Below are positions 21,234-34,247 of a stretch of 64,000 nucleotides of DNA, piece after piece. A model generated the notes under the pieces. The model had not been told where the DNA came from and did no database searches. It was given only the letters and a program-made list of their open reading frames with translations. Source of the DNA: Erodium maritimum (Eukaryota > Streptophyta > Magnoliopsida > Geraniales > Geraniaceae); assembly GCA_963921825.1 (NCBI GenBank), contig OY997589.1, positions 46,448,638-46,512,637 on the forward strand. The letters are read 5' to 3'. The position numbers and the translations under genes are program-made. Position 1 is the stretch's first letter. Each line of letters begins with the position of its first letter.

Positions 21234-23597
21234 TGAAAACGACATCCATGGCTCGTAACGACTACTCCCGCGCTATGGGGCAAAAATCAAAAAAATCAAG
21301 GTTTGAAATCGACATTGAGGTTAGGAAATGATTATAAGAAGTGAAACTTGTGCTAGGAATGTCGATTCCTAGCTTAGATCGTCAAAAAAACGCTCATAAT
21401 CGAACCAAACCTCCAAAAACAAGATGAACTCCGAGTTGGAAGTGAGCTGACTTTGAATCTTGAAATCTGAACTTTTAGGCCTCCAAAAATAGAAACTGAT
21501 CGGAGGGATGTGTAGAGGGGACTTCGGGCTTCGTTCCGGTAGCTGTATCTTGCCGGGAGGTGGCCAAAGTCGGAAGAAATGGTCGGCCGAAGCTGCTCCG
21601 TCCGTACCCTCGTGTTCTCTGTCGCAGCTCTCCTCTATTATCAGTGGCAACTTGTGTAATTTCTCCCCCGTGCTTCTGTTATGCCTCCACCTTTTTATAT
21701 TAAGCCCTCGCCCCATGTAATAATGTTCTGAGTGGAAACACATATGGGCTCCTTAATACATTGGGCCTTGTTCATTAAATATGTCAGCCCATAAACAAAA
21801 TTAAATGATGCGGCTTCGGTTTCGCGCGGAACGGAGGAATGGGACGCATCCCAAGGGTCATCCAGTGTGGACAGGTAAGGTGAGCTCGCGGTCAACGCCC
21901 AGGTACACAAATCCAGCGATCAAAATCTCGCCACGTGGCGCAATCTGGCCAGCACCTCCACTTCGATCAATTTTACTATTTTGCTTATAGCTGCTCGTTT
22001 TAGTTCCGATTGATCTCGTTCTTTCGCCGATATTTTTCTTTTTTAGAGGTCTACAAAATGAGACTGATATTGGATATATTATGAAGCAACGCAAAATATC
22101 AACGATTAAGGGGTTTTAAGGCAACTTTTTTTGAAACGGAAAAAAAGTTTTATTACGATCATATCATGCTTACAAAGACGGAATTACCAGTACTGGATAC
22201 CAGCTTTTTTCCCAATCGGCCGTAGCCCATCGGGCGCAGATGGTTCCATACATATAGTCTGCATTTTTTCGCAGATCCGAACTCAAGAGTACCTCGATCC
22301 AACGTTTCGAACGGAAAGTAAATAACAAAACAGAATCTAAATAGCCAAAACATTATTCGACCTAAACCAAGGAAACTAGATTGAAACGGAGCCTTGACTA
22401 CGGATTCCCGAGACCTCCCGGCTGCAGTTGTCCCGGGTTTGTGGGTATAGGCCCCAGACGGTCCTTCCCACTCCCGCCCTGGGGAATCATTCATCCCCCG
22501 GGGGGTTATAGCCCCCCGGGCTGACTTCCCGTTCCTGTTCCTGCTCATTATTGTTTGGCAGCAGCAAGGATTCATGTGGTGCCTCCGGAGCTGCTGGCTT
22601 ATGACCCGTCTTGATCTTCCTAGGTCTGGGTCCAATGGTAGTAGTGAATCTCAGGATCCCTCAGCGGGCCAAGGGGCAGTGTCTCAGCTCTCCCAGCCTA
22701 GGGTCAGGTGACTTTTTCCTCGAGCCGAGCTTCGGCTGTGGCTTGGGTCGTGTGGACTCCTCTCCATGTCGTTTGGCTACCACTAGAGTCGGGGCCAAAA
22801 CCCTAGCAGGAATACCACGATTTCCGGAGCTTGCATGTCCCCTAGTGTTTGCGATCCCCCTAGGGTTTGCATGCACCTTGGGGTTTGTGTCCACCCTAGG
22901 GTTTGCAACTACCCCAGGGCTTGCATACCCCATATGGTAGGCTGGCGGCCATGGTAGACGAGGCACCGGATCCCACTGATAAAGCGAAAACGCAGAGTGC
23001 TCCGGCGGGGGGACGGGGGCCAGGCCCCGATAGTAGAAGCCCTAACGAGGGGCCCTTTGGTCCCAGGCCGGTCGGGGACGGTGGTTCCAATGGCTGGCTG
23101 CGAGAAGCCGGTCGGGCTCCATCTGCGGTGCTCGGATCTAGAGTGGCGGGTACAACCACATCGGACCCTGAGCTTCTCCATGCATGGGCACCCACCACGG
23201 TTGTTCGTGACCACTAACGGTATGGGATGGCCGAGCGTGATGGGGCGAGGACGGGAAGGAGATTCCGGTGACCATGGCGCCCTAAGGTACGATCCACCAT
23301 GGTGACGGCGTGAGATAGGGAGGACCATGATCGGTGGAAGAAGACTGGTTGCAGGGTAAGGGGGAGCGACGAGGAGGATGCTGCGAAGATGTGGAGGACG
23401 GTGGCTGGCGGTGGAGCGTTGGCCGGCGGCTGCAATAGTAAACCCTAAGTAGGGTAGAGAGAACCTCACCTGGAGGTAGTGGAGAGCCTTTTTAAGGCAA
23501 TTATTAAAATATGCTTAAAATATAAAAACGAGGCATAAACAAGATAACAATGTAGGGAAAACTAGCCAAATTAGATAGGACAAATTTACGCTCATCA
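21234..23597 (-). mobile_element. 3' LTR of an Athila-like element, split by LINE-3
   Basis: Read on the minus strand, a purine-rich tract (AAGTGTGGGGGAACT, 23599-23613) precedes TGATGAGCGTAAATTTG, a start typical of Athila-type LTRs. The LTR seems to end at ...GTCGTTTTCA (21234). A minus-strand TATA motif (TTAATATAAAAAGG, about 21693-21706) lies inside. LINE-3 interrupts it at 22125-23489. Without the LINE it is about 0.99 kb. The low-coordinate end is a best guess because no second TSD is available. Confidence 0.55.
22125..23489 (-). mobile_element. LINE-3, short LINE without ORF2
   Basis: Flanked by an 11-bp TSD TTTTAAGGCAA (22114-22124 and 23490-23500). On the minus strand it ends with AATAAAAC and a short A-run beside the TSD. 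It begins with a C-rich leader and a long proline- and arginine-rich frame (22909-23469). It includes a ~24-bp tandem repeat at about 22835-22925 (CCTAGGGTTTGC units). No endonuclease or RT motif is present, so it is an internally deleted or non-autonomous copy. The coding assignment (an ORF1-like linker) is weak. Confidence 0.65.
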
Positions 23598-26500
23598 AGT
23601 TCCCCCACACTTAAGCCTTGCTCGCACTCGAGAAAAATAAAATAATACTAGATAAGTACCAAGGTAAGCCCGACGATATAAAATTCCCTAGGCGGATCTT
23701 GGCGGCTCCGGATTACTGAAAGCAAAAACAAAATGCATATGATGACTCAATTAACCGGACTAAAAGATTTCATGCGAATACACAAGCAAATAAAAGACCG
23801 AAAATCTAGACTCAAATAAGCCCTGTGCTTACAACTTGGATTTGTTAGCAATAATGGCCTAGAGCTCGCTAATGTAGTGAAGTCCCTCATCAATTCTCTC
23901 CGCTTTCCGCAAACCGTTATTTACTTGTTGTAGATTAAGAGTGTATATGGCGGTGGTCTACAAAATGAAATGAAATGACTAGAAAATTTTCAAGTCCCTT
24001 TATCATCATATAGCCCTTTGCTCTCTCGGCCCTAACATACTAACGGTACTAATTAGGAGCATACATAGGCTCATTCACAACTCACACGATTAGGTGTTGT
24101 CATGAAATAACATTGCCTTAGGACTATGTGAACCGTAAACCCATCTAGTTCCTTTAAAAGTCAAGTGGTAGATCAAAGTTTTGTTTGGTTTTTCGATGAC
24201 GTGTAGAAAATTAGGATCACACTAAGATAGGTTGGGGGGTTCACCTTTTATTACTCTTTAAGAGGTTCCGGGTGTGAGGTCTCATTTGTTGGTTCTCGAT
24301 GGAGAGTATGAACACATACTTGCAGCGGAAAAAACTCGAGACCATGCCATAGAACACTACCAAATATTAGATACACAAGAGAATAAACAATATGGATGTC
24401 TCCTTACCAATTCGTTCAAGAACACCAAAGAAACGATGATCGGCTTGAGTCTCCAAGACGCCTACGTATCCAATTGGAATCAAAGCCACGTAGTTCTTCT
24501 TTAGATGACTCAAGAACACAACAAGAGGGAGGAAATGTGCCAAACCCGAAATTCTAGGGTAAGAGGGAGAGAAGTTGTGTTTCTATTCTTGTCTTGTGAT
24601 TTGTTGTAGGAAAAAGATGACTTAAACCATCAACAACCATCAAGGACAAGTAAGGTGTGAAGCATGGTGTGAAGTAAGACAAGTATGTTGCTAAGTATGG
24701 CAAGACAAGATGGGTTAGGTGGTGAATCACCAACACCTTAATCCTTGTCTTGCTTACTTAGTACTAATTAATCAAGACTTGATTGATTAGTTCCATGGGT
24801 CTTGGTTGCATGGGTCTTTCATGGGCCTCTTGGAACATGGCCCATGGCCATTCCCAACGAGGTCCCGTGACGTGCTCATCGCCTCCAAGCCTTCCATACC
24901 GGAAATGTCCAACATTATCCAACACGATCAATCCCAAGACTCCAAGCCTTGTCTTGATCCGTAATGTATATTCACTTACGGGCACATGACCCAAAACCCA
25001 GTTTTGGTCATGTCCCGAGACAATTCTCTTTTGGCCATTCTCCATAAATGTGTCAATGAGTTTCATCCTTCGGTGTGACCCTTAGGTTTATGAAAGTCGA
25101 TAGATCAACGTAAAATCCCATTTTACTTGATCCTATATAAGTGTCAACTAACGAGACTTTAGTATTGCCTGACACTACATAGCGAATTGAACCAGCCGAT
25201 TCTAACCTTTCCGTCGTCCCTGTCATTATCCTTTTATCTCCGATATCCTGATTGAGATAAGGCATAGAGCCGTCATCCTTATTATTCTCAATCACTGTTC
25301 GTTGATATGTGAGATGACTGAATATATGATACCTAGTATCATGTGCATGGCCATGCTATTCTTTCAGTCACTCTCGATCAAGCGGCCGAGAACCGATATC
25401 TTTCCCATACCTTAGTATGAGGGATAAATCCCTTAGCCGTCTTTCGTGTCACTCATGCAACCCGTCCCCAAGCCAATCCTGGCCGTTATGGAAGCCTAGT
25501 TACGGACAACGTTAGGCTCAGGTCAAACTTAGTTGTTTACTGCATAGTGATCACAAAGACTCCTTGGTCTAAGGATACATGACAAGCTACGACACTGAAT
25601 ATGTTCATGACTCAATCTATGGCACATATTCAGGGCGGGTCGTCCAATATCATGTCCCACATGATATCTATGATCAGACTCCGGAATCCCATTCCAATGA
25701 CTAACAGAACGTAAGCCATGAAGAGCCATCTTTCATACTAGTCGCTTCTAGTGAAGCTTTATTGACTAGGGACCCATCGAGTGTGATCCATCTCGATCTA
25801 TGGTTCTATTCGCATGGTGGGCATAGATCAGAAATCACATCGATATATTACTCCAACACATAAGTAATATAAAGCCGTTTTAATCTTATTGCTAATGATG
25901 ATATATACATTTGGACATTTATGATTGAACTACGGGCATTAAGACTAACATCATTCTGCATGCGATCCGCCGCACCTCACACCCTTTATCCCAAACAAAG
26001 CTTTTATTAGATCCCCTTTCCCCGAGACCTATACTCGATTCCCCCGTGCACAGTATGTGTGATTTTGAAAATTTGGTACCATAAACGCACAATGGGACTA
26101 ACCACTTGGACTCTACTAGATTTAAACACACAGTTTGTTCCCTCAACAATAAGCATGTGAACTCAAAACTTTCTCAATGTGATAAGTGAAATAAGTCTAT
26201 TGTCTTCTAATTAAACCCGCTATAGGAAAAAACCAAGATACAATCAGGTTGGCGATGATAAAGAGAATTCAAATTTAACCACACCTTAACGTGGTGTGAC
26301 CGCATTTTCTTATTACTCTAAGGCATCTAGCATTGCACAATCATTTTGTTCCTGATAAGCACTAAAGCGGATACACCATATACAACTCATTAAACTACCA
26401 ACAATAAATCCTCCATTCATTCCACAAAAATCCACAATGATAAAGAGAATTCTACTCCCGGCTTACTCATATCGGTCAAAACTGCTTATCCAAGGTTTAC

Positions 26501-27427
26501 ACACAAAACAAAGACTCAACCAAAACATGAATGCAAATGATAGTAACATAAACACAAGACGCTACATGCAGAAAATTTTACCCATTCCAAAAACATAATG
26601 ACCATCCCATCCCCACACTTAAAGTGTGACAATCTCTATAATATGCAACAATGTGATGTGAAAAGCTACGCATGGTGTAAATTTAAATTTTCAGCACGAC
26701 AGCGGACACTCAACGTCTCCAGCACACAACACAATATCAAGGAGCATGTATATATAAAAAAACTCGAAAGGAACATAGATACAGTCCCTGTGCATAACTA
26801 GCTCCAAGCATAACTGAAGATTGCGGCGAGAGAATCAAAGCTCAAATGTTGCCTTGGTAGGTGGGAGATGGCTGGACAAGCTCCGATAACAAGCTCGGTC
26901 CACAATATATCTCGTACAAGCTCTCCAATATCCACTCCTACATTATGAGCAAACCAACATAAGAAAATGTTGGGTAAAATACTACAACGACTCGATAAAA
27001 ATGAATCAAAGAAAAGAAAAATGATAGAATCATCTGGGTTGCCTCCCAGGAAGCGCTAAGTTTAACGTCGCTAGCTCGACGGGTGGCGGCACAACGGCCG
27101 CATAAACTCCTTAACTCAAAACAACCGCCTCCTTGGCGGTGTGACAACAACAAGAGCAGAATACTGGATAACAAGCAGAGACAACACATGACCAACAAAT
27201 AGTAGCTGAAGCGGGAAACCAACACCCTCTAGTCTTCAGCTCCTTCCTCTGCTCTAATCTAAGTATTATGAGACTCTTCCTCTTCTTCTTTTTGGCCTTC
27301 TTCCGAAATGGTACTAAAGAAGACTCCATTGAAACTCTAGGAAGCACTATCCCACAAACAGGGTCAGGCACTGTACATATGATATGCTCAACCTAGGCGA
27401 CCTTTTCGGATCTCTCATGGAGGAGAC
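23598..27427 (-). mobile_element. Athila-like 3' non-coding interior, carrying solo LTR D-1
   Basis: On the minus strand 27035-27085 reads GACGTTAAACTTAGCGCTTC then TGGGAGGCAACCC. This is a hallmark just past the pol stop of Athila/Tat elements. The 3' non-coding region runs from there to the polypurine tract at 23599-23613. No gag or pol remains. It is interrupted by D-1 (24287-25950) and ends abruptly at C-3 (27428). Confidence 0.6.
24287..25950. mobile_element. solo LTR D-1 (1.66 kb)
   Basis: It begins TGTTGGTTCTCGATGG and ends ACTAACA, with perfect TSDs TCATT (24282-24286 and 25951-25955). It shares most of its length with D-2 at 56624-58182, with only scattered differences by eye. No interior is present. 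Orientation and superfamily are not certain; both copies start with TGTTGG and have GCAGCGGAAAA near the start. Confidence 0.75.
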
Positions 27428-30260
27428 TGTCACGTCCTAAATCCGGTTTTGACCGGACTCGAGACGTGAACTAAAATAATAATTAAATAAAACGAAAATG
27501 AAGTAATAAAGCTTAAAAGAATAGACTGTAATTTCATAGATTCGAATAAAAGAGTCAACAGCTCTTAAATAAACTGTAAGAACTGTACTTAGTTCAAAAG
27601 CATTGTACGTCACTAGACACACTAGTCTAGGACCCTCGTTAGCTCCCAAGCATCGAGCATCCCGCTCAAAACCTGAAATACAACAAGGTAAGGGGTGAGC
27701 TTTCGCCTAGTAGAGAAAGTAGTTAAGGTAATGAACATCGGCTCACCACCACGAGTAACCGTCCAATTATGGCATACTAGTACAACATAACTAACTGCCA
27801 AACCGGGGTTCATAGCCAAACTTACAATTCACTCAAACGACCACTTTCACACAACAAAACATTAACCGACAACACACACATCACACACAGAGGCAACCAA
27901 CACACGTCCCGTACCGCAGTCCCCGAACTCCATCATATCACAGCAGAACGTCATCGTATCATCTCGGATACCCCCTCGGTCTAGAGGAGACACATTACAT
28001 CGGGGCGACCGGAAACGTTCTCAGGAACGCATCTCATCGGGGGGCCCCGAAATGTCTCCAAAGGACCATAGATCATCGTGGTAGAACACAACTCCTAGGC
28101 CCAACCACGACTCGTAGGCCCAACACACTATGATATGGCCCGTCGGCCCATACGACCCGTAGGCCCAACACGATCCGTAGGCCCCAATCACAATATGGCC
28201 CGTCGGCCCAATACGACCCGTAGGCCCAATCACATCCGTCGGCCTAGATGTCCTACACCGGCTTACCCCCTCGATGTAGGCCATCGTACCGGAATAACAC
28301 ACCGGGGGACCGTGCATACGTGGGACCACAACATCGGCCTAGGTACTACCCCACACCGGCACACCCCCTCAGTGTAGGTACCGTACCGGAATACAACCCT
28401 CTTGGAACACACATCAAGATAATATCACGCATCGCAATGCCATAGATCAAGCACGGCTCACTGGCCCAACAATCTTACCACAATTGCACAACACGTCGGT
28501 CTAACACTCACCCGACCATATCACAAGCAATAGTCCACATCATATCATTCACGGCACACTTGCCCACACATAGAAAAAACATGCTCACCGGATATACTAA
28601 TTCTTGACTCTTAAACTTATCGACACTAGGTCACACAGCATGCATCTCAATCAATAACAGGAAATTCAATCAACACACAACCTACGGCTCGACATGGCCA
28701 ATCTACCAGCACGACAAATTCCCAAGTATTGAAAGCGGCTACACTAGCGAATCGCATCCTACATGTTACTAAGACTCGTCCGGTTATTTTATGATATAAA
28801 CGATCGTTCCAATTTTATTATTACCTAGCATGCATACTAGTAATTTTCCGTAATTAAACCGGTATTCGCTACTTTCCCTACCTCAAGAAGAACCAACAAC
28901 TGCGTCTCCTAGCTGCTGACGTCCTGGCTCGCTACCTCCGGTCTTCTCCACGATCGAGGTTCAAGCCTGGTTTTTTTAAAAAGGGACGGTAATTAGTCCC
29001 GGTCTAGTCCATAACAGTCCTCAAATTTTATTAATGGTTCAGTCCTCTAATTTTATTTGATTTAAGTCCTTTAGAAAGTCCGAAAGGTCCTTGAAATTAT
29101 CTGATTTAAACCAATTAATTAAACTGGCCTGACCCGGATCTAGGCCCAACCCGAATTCAGAACCTAGAACCCGGACCTGACCCGGAACCAGCCCAAACCC
29201 GGCCCCAGACCCGACCCAGACCCGACCCAGACCCGGCTCCGACCCAGGGCCAGACCCGAGTCCAGGAACCTGGGCCTGGCCCGAGGCCTGGTCCGGCACG
29301 AGATCGTCCTGAGACCAAGGCCCGAGCTTAACCCTAGCCTGCTCAGACAAACGGCCCGTTTCACGGCTCAGGTTCAGACTGGCACAAGGCCCAGTCTGGT
29401 ATGAAACTCGAGCACGGAAGAGGGGCGGCGATGGTCTTTCTCCGGCGAGTTCTCCGGCCTCGAAAAGGGCGGCGGGGTGGCAGGGAAGCCCGGAGAAGGG
29501 GTGGTCGTGGCTGAGAAGGCGTCAGGGAGGTGCAATGGTGATCAACGCGCGGTCCAACGTTTCCCCGTCTCAGATCTGGCGAGAGAAGGGGTCGTTGGCG
29601 TCGATTCCGGTTGAATCCGACCAAAACGCACTCGCCATCTCTCGAATTCTAGGAAAGGAAGGTCGGAGAAGGTGAGCCGGTCGAACAGATAGCTCACCGT
29701 CTTAGGTTTCCTCTGATATGGCGTGTCGAGGTTCGAACAGGAGAGAGCGATGACGACTGGATTCGGTTCAGCGAGGAAGAAGAGAGAGGGGGGGGGGGGT
29801 TTCTGGTGCGAGAGGGAGGTGAGGATGGAAAGGAAGGGTCCGGTGAGGGATCTGGTCTCCGGCGTTGCTCGGATGACGAGCGAGCGATCGGATCTGAGAG
29901 AGAAGGAGGCGAGGGAGAAGAGATGGCGTCCCTTGGGATTCGTGCGCGCTCTGAAGAAGGAGAGGAAACAGTAGTGGGTTTAGGGTTCGGTACTGGGCTT
30001 GGGCCCGGCTTCGTGCGGTTTGGGCTTGACACGCGCCAACGAACTGGGCCCGGTCCTCTACCGGCCCAGTCCAACCCAGCTGCTCCCTTCTTCTTCTTTT
30101 TTTTATTTTTCTTTTCTTTTAGTTTGCAGTCAATCCAAAATTCAACCGTTATTCAACCTCGACGTCCCAATCGAACCAAAATTTTAACCCGCTCTCCAAG
30201 CACGACGCTCCAAGTGATTAAATTTAATATTTAAATCTTTTCACCGAGGCAGTCTTCACA
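27428..30260 (-). mobile_element. 3' LTR C-3 (2.83 kb), minus strand
   Basis: On the minus strand it starts TGTGAAGACTGCC (30260) and ends GGACGTGACA (27428). Directly upstream, minus-strand CTTTTAAGGGGGGTAGAC (30261-30278) is a polypurine tract, showing this is a 3' LTR. It shares ends and the GGTCCTTTGGAGAC block with C-1 and C-2. It has its own short repeat at 28090-28240 (GACCCGTAGGCCCAA units). Splice-like sites are AAGACG/GTGAGC (29697) and TTTCAG/GTTTTG (27673). Confidence 0.8.
27673..27707 (-). promoter_or_regulatory. LTR hairpin plus predicted splice acceptor (C-3)
   Basis: Minus strand GGCGAAAGCTCACC (27707-27694) keeps the GAAA loop, but its stem is weakened to three pairs, one a G-U. 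Acceptor TATTTCAG follows, ending at 27673. Confidence 0.4.
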
Positions 30261-30447
30261 GTCTACCCCCCTTAAAAGAATTTCGTCCTCGAAATTTTAA
30301 AACGAACACACTCCACTTGACCCTAACTCGGGGAACGTCCGATTACAAACTTCCAGTCCCTTAACCCTCACGCACACGGAAACATTTAAACCAAAAAGTT
30401 GATACCGGAATCCTCCGTCGGTAGAGACGTCACCCCAACAGACACAG
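30261..30447 (-). mobile_element. end of C-3 interior
   Basis: About 190 bp of the interior remain, beginning with the polypurine tract and AAATTTCGAGGACGAAATTC, the usual ending of Tekay/Del-type pol regions. Element A-2 then replaces the rest. Confidence 0.65.
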
Positions 30448-31279
30448 TGATACGGGAACGTGGTGGTAGGATGGAGAACCTTAGCTGGTCGTACAACACT
30501 TTCTAAGGTTCCAATGGATGAAGATGGAGCCGATGATGAAGATTGCTTCAAATGGTCATACAACACTTTTTGAAGAATCGAAGTAACTAGGAGGATAGAT
30601 GGTGGATTGAATGACGCCACATAGATTATGGAAAGTCTGTGATAAGTCAAACAAACAAGCTTCAAGGCTTCGCACACAAGAAGGTTGAATGTGATAAGTT
30701 CTTCCCAGAAGAAAACTCGAATTTTTATTTCATAAAACTTGCATAATACATGCTGAGAAGGGACTTTATTAAATAGTTCAACAGCAAGTGACCTTCAAGG
30801 GTCTAGAATTGATTACATTTGACTCTAATTAAAGCTAAATGACTCTTGAATAACTAAAGGCTTTGAATCTGCAAAACAGCAAAAGTAACTCATTAATAAT
30901 CTGAATTTAAATGCATACCTTGACTATTTAATGTTCTTGAGTAGTTTGAGGGGCTGAATCTCCTTTGGAAATGATGAATAAGTTGGCTTCATTAATTCCT
31001 TGAAGTAGATTCAAAAACAGATTTGTTGAAGTCTTGAATTGTTCTTGAATGCCTTCTTGATTTGCCTTGGTAATCACGTCTTCTTGGAGTTCCCCATGCT
31101 CTATTAAATTCTCCACTTTCTTGTTGAATTCTTCATGTAATGATTTGGTGCCTGATCTTGTCCTTGGTACTGATCGCATAATGGGAATGTTGCTGATAGC
31201 TTCTTCTTCGGGCTCGGACAAAGTACTGATAGCTTCGACGTCCGGTGCTGATCGCATAATAGGAATGTTGTCCTCATCA
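30448..31279 (-). repeat. 3' LTR of A-2
   Basis: 832 bp. On the minus strand it starts TGATGAGGACAACATTCC and ends CGTATCA. The flank CACAG (30443-30447) is its expected TSD, but the partner is lost. It contains the twin hairpins (30476-30579) and the LTR-encoded frame. Confidence 0.88.
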
Positions 31280-31425
31280 TCCCCTCCCTCTTGACAAGGT
31301 TCTGACCTCAGAACTGATTCATCTGCATGATAGGGAGCCAAATCAGTAATATTGAAAGTTGGAGAAATGTTTAACTCACCTGGAAGCTCAAGCTTGTAAG
31401 CGTTGTTGTTGATTTTCTCTAACAC
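30928..31425 (-). CDS. integrase C-terminus continuing into the 3' LTR (A-2)
   Basis: One open frame of 165 codons crosses the polypurine tract. It begins with LEKINNNAYKLELPGELNIS and FNITDLAPYHADE, then EPCQEGGDDED over the tract. The LTR-encoded part follows, with two copies of NIPIMRS, RTRSGTKSLHEEFNKKVENL and a C-terminus SKGDSAPQTTQEH. A C-terminal motif overlapping the 3' LTR is known for CRM-group chromoviruses, where it is thought to help centromere targeting. Membership of that group is inferred from the motif and position. It is the distal end of a dead polyprotein, not a free gene. Confidence 0.7.
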   Translation of the reverse strand: MLEKINNNAYKLELPGELNISPTFNITDLAPYHADESVLRSEPCQEGGDDEDNIPIMRSAPDVEAISTLSEPEEEAISNIPIMRSVPRTRSGTKSLHEEFNKKVENLIEHGELQEDVITKANQEGIQEQFKTSTNLFLNLLQGINEANLFIISKGDSAPQTTQEH

Positions 31426-31972
31426 TCAAAATGGTCCATCTCCTCTTGGTGAGAGCTTGGATTTTCTCTGATTTGGGAACCTTTCCTTTCTCATGTGTAC
31501 CCATACCAAGTCTCCGGGTTCAAAACTGATATATTTTCCGATGCTTATCAGCTTGTTGCTTGTATTTCTCTGTCCTTTTCCCCAAATTTTCTTTGACCTT
31601 TTGATGCAGTTTCTTGATAAAATCTTCTCTGCTTTCTCCTTCACTAGAAATAACACCTTGAGGCAAAGATACAAGATCTAAATGAGTAGTAGGGTTAAAG
31701 CCATAAAAAATTTCAAAAGGAGAGAATTTAGTAGCAGAATGTTTGGCATGATTGTAAGCAAACTCAATAAATGGTAAACAAGATAATCAATGCTTCAAGT
31801 TATTACCCACTGTGGCTCTCAATAATGTTGAAAGAGTCCGATTTACTACCTCAGTTTGACCATCTGTTTGTGGATGACATGTAGTTGAGAAGAGTAGATT
31901 TGTTCCCAACTTTCTCCATAAAGTTTTCGAAAAATGGGCTAAAAATTTGGTGTCACGATCTGATACAATTGT
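31292..31972 (-). pseudogene. A-2 integrase core and C-terminal region
   Basis: Readable parts are [20 protein letters not shown] (second catalytic Asp region), [20 protein letters not shown] (with the catalytic Glu), and the GDLVWVHMRKERFP domain. A stop near 31787 and a frameshift at about 31550 break it. It continues at 38079 beyond B-2. Confidence 0.82.
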
Positions 31973-34247
31973 TGTAAGAACCACTCCCGGTCAACGCCAG
32001 TCAAATCGGCGAAAAACAAGAAAATTTAAAATTTTGGGACACACTTAAATGAACGTAAATTTGACCCTGAGGGTCATATTGGACTTAAGTTGACCCCGAT
32101 ATCGATCAAAGTGAGTTCTTGGGGACTTAGGGCAACTTTCTGACCAATTTGGGAAAGGTTGACTTTTTGGTGGAAAAGTCAACCGAGCGACGTTTTGGTC
32201 CGTTCGAGGCCCTTTTTGGATCCAAAAAGCTTAGCCGTCGTTACAGCGGTCTTAGTTGAGCCGTTTCCTTGTAGCCCGTGAAGTTTTGTAATTTCTTGAA
32301 AAATAGGCCCGTTCGGGGCCCGAGACGGCCGAATTTCGCGAATCTGACTGAAAAATATGTAGAAGATATTTTCCAAAAGGGGTGGGACCCACTTTCCACT
32401 TGTCACACAAGTGGTGGTGTTAGGTAATATTGAACAAAACAAAAGGATGAGAGGTGAGGGGTGGTCGGCCACACTTCAAAAAAAGAGAGAAAAAAGAGAA
32501 AAGAAGAGAGAGAAAGAAGAGAGAAGAAGGAGAGAAGGAAGAAGAAAAAGAGAAGGAAAAGGGGAGAGTTTGTCGATTTCCTTACGATCCAACCGACGGA
32601 TCGTCTCAACGGTCGAAGAATCAAGCTCCCGTCATCATTCCCTACGGTGAGAACCTAATTGATTTTCGTTTTGATATGTTTAAAAGTTAGGGTTTGGGTT
32701 GAAACGAGTAGACTATGGTTGAGTTGAGGTGTGGGGTTCGATGGAGGTGTTTTGGAGCGAAAAATGAGCGGTTTCCGGTGACCGGAGGCTCGGGGGAGCT
32801 CCGGCCACCGTGGGTGGTGGCTGGCCGGAGCTAGGACCGGCCACCATGGTGGTGAACCGGTCCAGCCACCCACGGCTAAGGGTGGACGGGTGGGGCCCAC
32901 GTGCTCGGTCTCGGGTCTTCGTGTTCGGGTGGTTTAGGACGATCCCCAAGTCGTTAATTCACACCCGGAACGAATTTTGGGTAAATTGTGAAAGTTGAAA
33001 TTTCGGGTTTAGAAACTTTAAACGCGAATTAAATCGCTCGGAAGTCGGAAATTGATTCCGTCGATTGCATTGGAACCCTTGAATTATTATAAGATCGTAG
33101 AAACAAAAACGGGAATTTTCGGAGCCCCGGAAGGACGTTTTCAAATCCCGGGCAGATTCGCCGGGCCGGGCGAATCGGGCCTTTCCAGGCCCATTATTGA
33201 CGATGTCGAGTAATTGGGGAGTTTGGGAGTGATCGGCATTACCGGGGTTGCGTTTGGGCGTCTAATTCTTTAAATTCAGTTTTTGCCTGCGAACTTAAAA
33301 AAGTGTTTTAATTGTGATCTTGTTAGACCGTGCCGAGGACCGCGGAAATGGAAAGCTAGGCGAGTAATCGTGAGCACGAAGGATCTTGGTTGTGAACTTT
33401 TGGGAAAGCGTACGGGGTAGGGAAAAGTAGCCGGATATCGGCCTTGACTAGGGAAAGTTAACAGTAGAAATGCATGAGACACTTAGTAGTGTCGTGGATA
33501 AGTAAGTTTATCGAACACTAGAAATGCAGGCGACACCTAGTGGTGTCGTATGATACGAGAACATATCGAACAATAGAAAGGCATGTGACACTTAGTAGGG
33601 TCGTAGGATAAGTGAACTTGTCGAACAATAGAAATACTGGTGGCATTTGGTTGTGCCCGGAGGTTGATTGTATTGTTTGTGTTTGTGGGTGACCATGAGT
33701 GCTCGTGTTGAGTTCAACCCGTATTTTACTGTTTGTGTGTCTTGGGTGGCCATGAGTGCTAGTGGGGAGTTGAAACCGTATTTTACTGTTTGTGTGTCTT
33801 GGGTGGCAATGAGTGCCCGTGGGGAGTTGAACCCGTAATTTTACTGTTTGTGTGTCTTGGGTGGCCATGAGTGCCCAGGGGATGTTGACCCGTGTTTTTA
33901 CTGTTTGTGTGTCGTGGGTGGTCAGGTGTGCCTTTGGGGTGTTGAACCCGTGTGTTACTGTTGGTGTGTCGTGGGTGGCCATAAGTGCCTTTAGGGTGTT
34001 GACCCGTGTACTACTGTTGGTGTGTCGTGGGTGGCCATGTGTGCCTTTGGGGTGTTGACCCGTGTATTACTGTAAAGACTGGCTAAATTTAAAAGAAGCA
34101 AACTTTTAACTTTATCGACTTGCGATGTCTTGGTGGAAATTAGAGCGAAAATTGGAACGAGTAAAAAAAAAGGTTTGGGCTGGACCGGGCGGACCAGGCC
34201 CGGATCCGCAGACCCGACCCAATTCCTCGACCCGGCCCAAAGCCGAG

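Noticed and set aside
21369..21743. 124-aa minus frame as a host gene
   Set aside because: It sits in the Athila-like LTR with a TATA motif in front; no recognisable domain.
29694..30234. Overlapping Arg/Pro/Ser-rich frames on both strands
   Set aside because: They arise from biased composition in the leader part of LTR C-3, with a poly-G run; no family resemblance.
32454..32690. Lys/Glu/Arg-rich frames that look like coiled coils
   Set aside because: They are the three frames of a purine-rich tract in the B LTR leader.
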